From Paractinoplanes lichenicola (lineage in GTDB: Bacteria > Actinomycetota > Actinomycetes > Mycobacteriales > Micromonosporaceae): 64,000 nucleotides of DNA. A program made the translations under genes and the position numbers. The stretch lies in contig NZ_JAENHO010000004.1 of assembly GCF_016785085.1 (NCBI RefSeq), positions 310,001 through 374,000 of the forward strand, in the 5' to 3' direction. The first letter of the stretch is position 1; the number at the start of each line of letters is the position of its first letter. The notes under the pieces are model-generated. The model saw nothing but the letters and a program-made list of their open reading frames with translations, did no database searches and was not told the DNA's origin. Shown one piece after another: positions 60,076 through 64,000 of this stretch.

Positions 60076-60978
60076 TCAGTTCAGCGCGGCGGCGACGGCG
60101 GCGGCGTTCATCCGGAGGATGGCCTCGGCCACCGTGAGATCCAGCCCGGCGAGCGTGTCCCGGGGCGTGTGCTCGTCGGTGTTGAGCTGATCCTCGCCCT
60201 CGATGGTGAGCACCGCGGGCAGGCCGGCGTCCAGGAAGGACACGTGGTCGGAGGCGAACGGCTCGAGCGAGACGAACACCTCCAGGCCGGTGTGGTCGTG
60301 CGCGGCCCGGGCCAGGGCGTCGATCACGGGCTGGGCGACGGGCGCGCCCTCCAGCAGCACCGAGGGGGTGGCGGTGTTGCGGCGGCCGATCATGTCCATG
60401 TTGACGGCCATGGTGATCCTCGACCGCTCGGCCGGGGCGAGACCGGCCACGTGCACGCGGCTTCCGTGCAGGCCCTGCTCCTCGCCGCCGAACAAAACCA
60501 CGCGCAGGTCGTGGGTGGCCTCCGCGGTGGCCAGCACGCGGGCCAGTTCGAGCGCCCCGGCCGCGCCGGAGGCGTTGTCGTCCGCACCGGGCGCCGGCGC
60601 CGAGACTCCGCCGGCCTGGTTGACGGAGTCGAGGTGGGCCATGACGTAGACCAGCCGGTCACCGGGGCCGGGCCGGTCGGCCACGACGTTCAGCGTCTCC
60701 CGGCCGCCCACGGCAACCGGCTCGGTGCGGGTCGCGTAACCCAGGGCGGCCAGCCGGTCGGCGACCTGCCGGGCCGCGTCGCGGTAGTGCGGCGAGAACG
60801 AATGCCGGGTCGGGTGGGCGGTGAGCTCCTCGAGGACCTCGCGGTAGCTCTCGATCGAGATCTGGTCGGCCGGGCCGGCGGCGCGACGGGTGGCGGTCGC
60901 CGGGCGGGGGAGCCGCACCGGCCGGGGTCGCGGGTCGGACCGGCGACGGCAGCCGTCGGCAGGTGTGACTGCGTCCAT
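60076..60978 (-). CDS. M28-family zinc metallopeptidase
   Basis: A 300-residue aminopeptidase-type enzyme. The two-zinc site can be read as MAHLDSVN, GADDNASGAAGA, FGGEEQGL, AVNMDMIG and the final DEHTPRDT. The first 40 residues are Arg/Pro-rich without a clear signal peptide, so cytosolic or non-classical export must be assumed. A Gln or Asn-type variation is not seen; all expected ligands are present. The ATG is at 60978. It is divergent from the small membrane-protein gene with 53 bp between. Confidence 0.9.
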   Translation of the reverse strand: MDAVTPADGCRRRSDPRPRPVRLPRPATATRRAAGPADQISIESYREVLEELTAHPTRHSFSPHYRDAARQVADRLAALGYATRTEPVAVGGRETLNVVADRPGPGDRLVYVMAHLDSVNQAGGVSAPAPGADDNASGAAGALELARVLATAEATHDLRVVLFGGEEQGLHGSRVHVAGLAPAERSRITMAVNMDMIGRRNTATPSVLLEGAPVAQPVIDALARAAHDHTGLEVFVSLEPFASDHVSFLDAGLPAVLTIEGEDQLNTDEHTPRDTLAGLDLTVAEAILRMNAAAVAAALN

Positions 60979-61031
60979 AGGGCAGTCTAGGCCCGTACGG
61001 GGGTGTGGCGGCCATCCCCCACACTGCGGGC

Positions 61032-61202
61032 ATGGAGATCTTGATCGTGGTAGCGGTCGTCGTTGTCTTCGTGCTCGTGGTCGCGCGCGCCGCCAAGAAA
61101 TCGGGGCGCCGGGGTGGCGGGGACAGCGGCGGCTACTACAGCGGCAGCGACTCGAGCGACAGCGGCGGCGACGGCGGTGGCGGCGGGGGTGGCGGCGACT
61201 AA
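61032..61202 (+). CDS. Tiny single-helix membrane protein with glycine-rich tail
   Basis: A 56-residue protein. MEILIVVAVVVVFVLVVARA is a membrane helix; the remaining part is basic (KKSGRRGGG) and then a Ser/Gly/Asp tail ending in about eight glycines. GCGGG precedes the ATG at 61032; an upstream in-frame start at 61005 is less convincing. Similar short glycine-tailed proteins occur in other actinobacteria, but no function is known. The stop overlaps that of the converging glycoside hydrolase gene by 4 bp. Confidence 0.55.
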   Translation: MEILIVVAVVVVFVLVVARAAKKSGRRGGGDSGGYYSGSDSSDSGGDGGGGGGGGD

Positions 61203-64000
61203 CGGGTCCGCACCGTCACCCGGTTGAGCGCGAGCGTGCCGGCGTCGAGGCGCAGCCCGAACGCGGGGGCGCCGGTCACCGAGGCCAGCGGCGCGGTGTG
61301 GATCAGGCTCCACGCCCCGGCGCGCTCGTGCCAGGTGGTCAGCGTGCCCGAGCGGGCCAGAACGGCGAACCTGTCCCCGGCCTGCCACTGCACATTCGCG
61401 CAGCAACCGCCGTCCGGCTGGGCAGCGCCGTCGACCCGCACGTCGGCGCCGGACGTGCCGAAGTGGTTGTTGTACCAGGCCAGCGCGTTCGTGGCGGCGC
61501 CCGAGGAGAGGCCCAGGAACAGGCTGTCCTCGGGGGAGGAGCCCGCGAACTTGGCCGGCTCGACGATGACCGCGGTGCCGTTGGCCGAGGCCGCCACGGG
61601 TGCGGCCAGCACGGCGAACGAGCGGGAGTTCGCGGCGGCGGTCAGCGTGCCCCCGGCCACGGTCAAGGCCGGCGACGGCTCGGCGGCCGGGTGGTCGATC
61701 CGATACTGGGCCACGCGGTCGGTCGAGAAGTCGTCGTCCCACAGCGTCACCGGGTAGTTGTCCGGGTTGAACTGGTACGACGTGGGCAGGACAGCCGCGC
61801 TGACCCCGGCCCCCGATCGGGCCAGCAACCGCACGGGCAGACCCGCCAAGGGATCCGCACTGCCCGGCACCGTCACGTCCCACGTCGTCGCCAGCGTCGC
61901 ACCGGCGTTCAAAACCGGGACCTGCGCAGCCGTACGCGGCCGGGCCGTCCATCCGCGAGGCACCTCGAGAGAGACCCGTACGTCGGGAACTGTTTTCGAC
62001 GCGGTGACGCGCGTCTGCACGGTCGTTGTCACCCCGGCGTCGACGGCCAGGGAATCGGCGCCGAATCGCGCGGTCAGCCGGGAATCGGGCTGCCGCCACA
62101 CCTGCAGGGCCGTAATGCCGACCGCACCGCCGCCATTTCGTGTCGGCGCGACTCGCAGCCGATCGGTCGTCAGCGGCGGGTCCACGACAATGCGATTGAT
62201 GGCCCGGCCCACCGGCGTGGAAGGCGAGCGCTGCTGCCCGGGAACATCCACCCAGGCCCCACCGGAATTCTGATACTGCAACGCGTACGCATCCGGAGTG
62301 CGCACACCGCCGCCGTCGTCGTAGAAATCGATCCGTACGTCGGAAACCGCGGTCGGCGCACCGAGGTCGACGGCCAGCCAGTCCGACGCGTTCGGCGACT
62401 GCCACGTGGTCCAGCGGGTGCTCGGCACGTCGAGGTGGAAATCCTGCCCGTCGATGGCGTTCGCGGCGCTGTCGGCCGGCCACGTGTACGACGCCGACGC
62501 CCGCGGAAAACCGGTTTCCCGTACGTTCGCGGCATCGTCGGCAAGTTCCGGCTGACCGGCGGCCGATACCGCGGATCCGACCGCCACCCGCACATCGCCG
62601 AGGGTGGCCCGTGACAGTTTCCGCACCCCGTCGACCCAGACCTGCATTCCGGCGCCCCGGCCGTAAACGCTGCCGTCCCGGTCCCACAAGACCGTCAGGT
62701 TGCGACCGTGATAGGGCACGTTCTCGACCGCGAAATGGTTCCACGCCGACGGCACGAGCGGCGCCACCCGTACGGTGTCGTCGCTTTGCGGCCTGATGCC
62801 GAGCAGCCCCGACAGCACCAGATCGGTGTAGGTCGAGTGGTTGTAGTCCTCGGAATGCCCGGCGCCGTCGTAGATCCAGCGGTCCTCGTCCGGATGGTGC
62901 GCCTCGGCCACGTACGGCTGGCCGTTCTTCCTTTGCGTGAGGGCATATCCGCGCAGAGTCGCCGTGTAGTCGTCCTTGCTCACATAGGACTGGGCGGGAT
63001 AGTCGAGCAGCTGGTTGGCCAGCGCGGTCAGGGTCTGGCTGGTCGCGAACGGCCAGCTCGGCCCGTCCCAGCGGCAGCAGCCGTTGAGCGCCTCGTGCAT
63101 GAACCACCGGCTGCGGCGCTCGGTGGTCGTCGGCCCGTACGGCGCGGCGAAGCCCTGCGGATCCGTCAATTGCTGCCAGGCCACGGATTTGCCGGCCGCG
63201 GCCATGTGGAAATACCACGGGATGAAGCCGATCTGCTCGCGGTCGGCGATCCGCGTGTCCTGCCCCTTCATCACGTGCTTGTAGAACGAGCCGTCCCACA
63301 GCACGCGGTCGGTCGCCGCTTTCAGTTGTGCGGCCTCGTCCTCGTAGCGCTGGGCCGCCGCGGTGTCGCCGGTCTTGCGCTTCAACAGGGCCAGGGCGCG
63401 GGCATCGCCGTACTGGTAGGCATTGAGGGTGGGCCGATAACCGTCGCCGCCGTGATAGGGGTCGCTGCTCTGATACGAGCTGGCGGTGAACTCCATCGCG
63501 TCCCACACCGGCGTCTGCCAATAGACGCCGCGGGCCGCGTCGAAGTTGGTGCGTTTCCAACCGGCGTACTGCTTCTCGAGCGCGGCCATCCGGTCGGTCA
63601 GGAACTTCCAGTCACCGGTCACCTCGGCCCGCGCGACGGCCGCGTCGACCGCCCAGAACGAATACTGGTGGGCCCAATCCGTCGTGTTCTTGTTCAGCTC
63701 CTCGGTGGCCGGCTTGGCCTCAGATCCGGAGCCGGTGAGCCAGTAATCGAGGTAGTCGTCGAGATAACGGCGGTCGCGGAGCCAGCGTCCCTCATAGAGG
63801 TGATGCCCCGCCGCGGCGTCGATCCCGCCGAACGGCGCCGAATAGCCGACCGGCCCGAGAAACTCCGAAACGATCCAGCCGTCCTTGGGCCCCGTGTATT
63901 TGAGGGCCTCCTTGAACGTGCGCCACCGGTAGTAGTACGTCTTCTCGATCTCGGCGTCGGGCAGGTCGACGAACGGAATATTCGCCTCGTACCAATCCGG
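61199..64000 (-). CDS. Large multidomain glycoside hydrolase, MGH1/GH63-like (N-terminus outside window)
   Basis: The frame is open from the stop at 61199 to the window edge at 64000 and beyond, at least 933 codons. The visible N-terminal part is an (alpha/alpha)6 catalytic domain: EKTYYYRWRTFKEALKYTGP at the edge, SYQSSDPYHGGDGYRPTLNA and CRWDGPSWPFATSQTLTALA (the NGPxWPF-type motif). A discoidin (F5/8 C)-like module follows, then an Ig-like NEW3-type domain and a C-terminal jelly-roll-like domain ending in TVRTR. The arrangement fits a secreted enzyme acting on plant or microbial glycans, but the signal peptide would be outside the window. A GTG at 63622 is an internal codon, not the start. 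Confidence 0.85.
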   Translation of the reverse strand, partial: PDWYEANIPFVDLPDAEIEKTYYYRWRTFKEALKYTGPKDGWIVSEFLGPVGYSAPFGGIDAAAGHHLYEGRWLRDRRYLDDYLDYWLTGSGSEAKPATEELNKNTTDWAHQYSFWAVDAAVARAEVTGDWKFLTDRMAALEKQYAGWKRTNFDAARGVYWQTPVWDAMEFTASSYQSSDPYHGGDGYRPTLNAYQYGDARALALLKRKTGDTAAAQRYEDEAAQLKAATDRVLWDGSFYKHVMKGQDTRIADREQIGFIPWYFHMAAAGKSVAWQQLTDPQGFAAPYGPTTTERRSRWFMHEALNGCCRWDGPSWPFATSQTLTALANQLLDYPAQSYVSKDDYTATLRGYALTQRKNGQPYVAEAHHPDEDRWIYDGAGHSEDYNHSTYTDLVLSGLLGIRPQSDDTVRVAPLVPSAWNHFAVENVPYHGRNLTVLWDRDGSVYGRGAGMQVWVDGVRKLSRATLGDVRVAVGSAVSAAGQPELADDAANVRETGFPRASASYTWPADSAANAIDGQDFHLDVPSTRWTTWQSPNASDWLAVDLGAPTAVSDVRIDFYDDGGGVRTPDAYALQYQNSGGAWVDVPGQQRSPSTPVGRAINRIVVDPPLTTDRLRVAPTRNGGGAVGITALQVWRQPDSRLTARFGADSLAVDAGVTTTVQTRVTASKTVPDVRVSLEVPRGWTARPRTAAQVPVLNAGATLATTWDVTVPGSADPLAGLPVRLLARSGAGVSAAVLPTSYQFNPDNYPVTLWDDDFSTDRVAQYRIDHPAAEPSPALTVAGGTLTAAANSRSFAVLAAPVAASANGTAVIVEPAKFAGSSPEDSLFLGLSSGAATNALAWYNNHFGTSGADVRVDGAAQPDGGCCANVQWQAGDRFAVLARSGTLTTWHERAGAWSLIHTAPLASVTGAPAFGLRLDAGTLALNRVTVRTR

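Noticed and set aside
60076..60978. Adding the M28 peptidase to the caspase/TIR operon
   Set aside because: It lies 265 bp upstream of the first operon gene on the same strand, with no coupling, and has its own divergent partner, so a functional link is not supported.
63622..63622. GTG as the start of the large glycoside hydrolase
   Set aside because: The frame continues open to the window edge with good catalytic-domain sequence (GHHLYEGRWLRDRRYLDDYL and more), so the GTG is an internal valine codon.
1..64000. tRNA, rRNA, insertion sequences or prophage genes
   Set aside because: No cloverleaf with CCA context, no transposase or integrase motif and no phage structural gene could be found in any reading of the window.

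Overview
The window is high-GC actinobacterial chromosome, most like Micromonosporaceae and probably Actinoplanes or a close relative. Pointers are the DUF397 and DUF6082-like genes, an S-adenosyl methyltransferase of the DUF574 type, SARP and large LuxR ATPase regulators, an ECF sigma factor next to a CU044_5270 gene, a methyl-accepting chemotaxis protein (fitting motile spores), many GTG starts and a striking excess of the palindrome CGTACG. No rRNA, tRNA, IS element, prophage or CRISPR array was seen. Genes are tightly packed: most operons use 4-bp ATGA or GTGA start/stop overlaps, and several convergent pairs overlap at their 3' ends.

Layout. 1-700: the 5' end of an SCO6745-family gene divergent from an unknown gene. 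722-874: a tandem repeat between converging genes. 876-4830: a complete ferric-siderophore ABC operon behind an iron box. 4923-8871: peptidase S51, HxlR regulator, chemotaxis receptor and LacI regulator. 8907-10963: a LacI-type operator and a beta-helix carbohydrate-active protein. 11196-12920: a somewhat lower-GC patch with DUF397, DUF6082 and DUF4262 genes. 12999-14946: a secreted unknown protein and a NIPSNAP/Rrf2 pair. 15004-15350: a 69-bp tandem repeat array. 15437-19188: hydrolase, FAD oxidase and Na+/H+ antiporter. 19160-21611: TetR, two operators, and a beta-lactamase-like hydrolase with a small membrane protein. 21615-25831: ECF sigma module, two unknown proteins and an OGG-fold protein. 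25865-27858: two divergent operons around a twin operator (kinase-like phosphotransferase on one side, SRPBCC plus ArsR on the other). 27967-30625: lipase-like hydrolase, its probable regulator, and a hemerythrin-like protein.

30585-44328: a signalling region with a SARP/ATPase regulator, a Ser/Thr kinase, three GGDEF/EAL proteins of cyclic-di-GMP metabolism, a secreted DUF6055-CBM2 protein and a DUF574 methyltransferase. 44355-49737: SDR/TetR pair, giant LuxR ATPase regulator and a methyltransferase. 49724-55555: an arabinoside-type sugar locus (LacI repressor, perfect palindromic operator, ABC importer, GH51 arabinofuranosidase).

55556-59810 is the most interesting part: a three-gene operon encoding TIR-nSTAND-(degenerate FGE), an unrecognised 223-residue protein, and a caspase-TIR fusion. 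It resembles NTP-dependent conflict or programmed-cell-death modules of multicellular bacteria. 60076-64000 holds an M28 peptidase, a tiny membrane protein and the 3' part of a large multidomain glycoside hydrolase that runs off the window.
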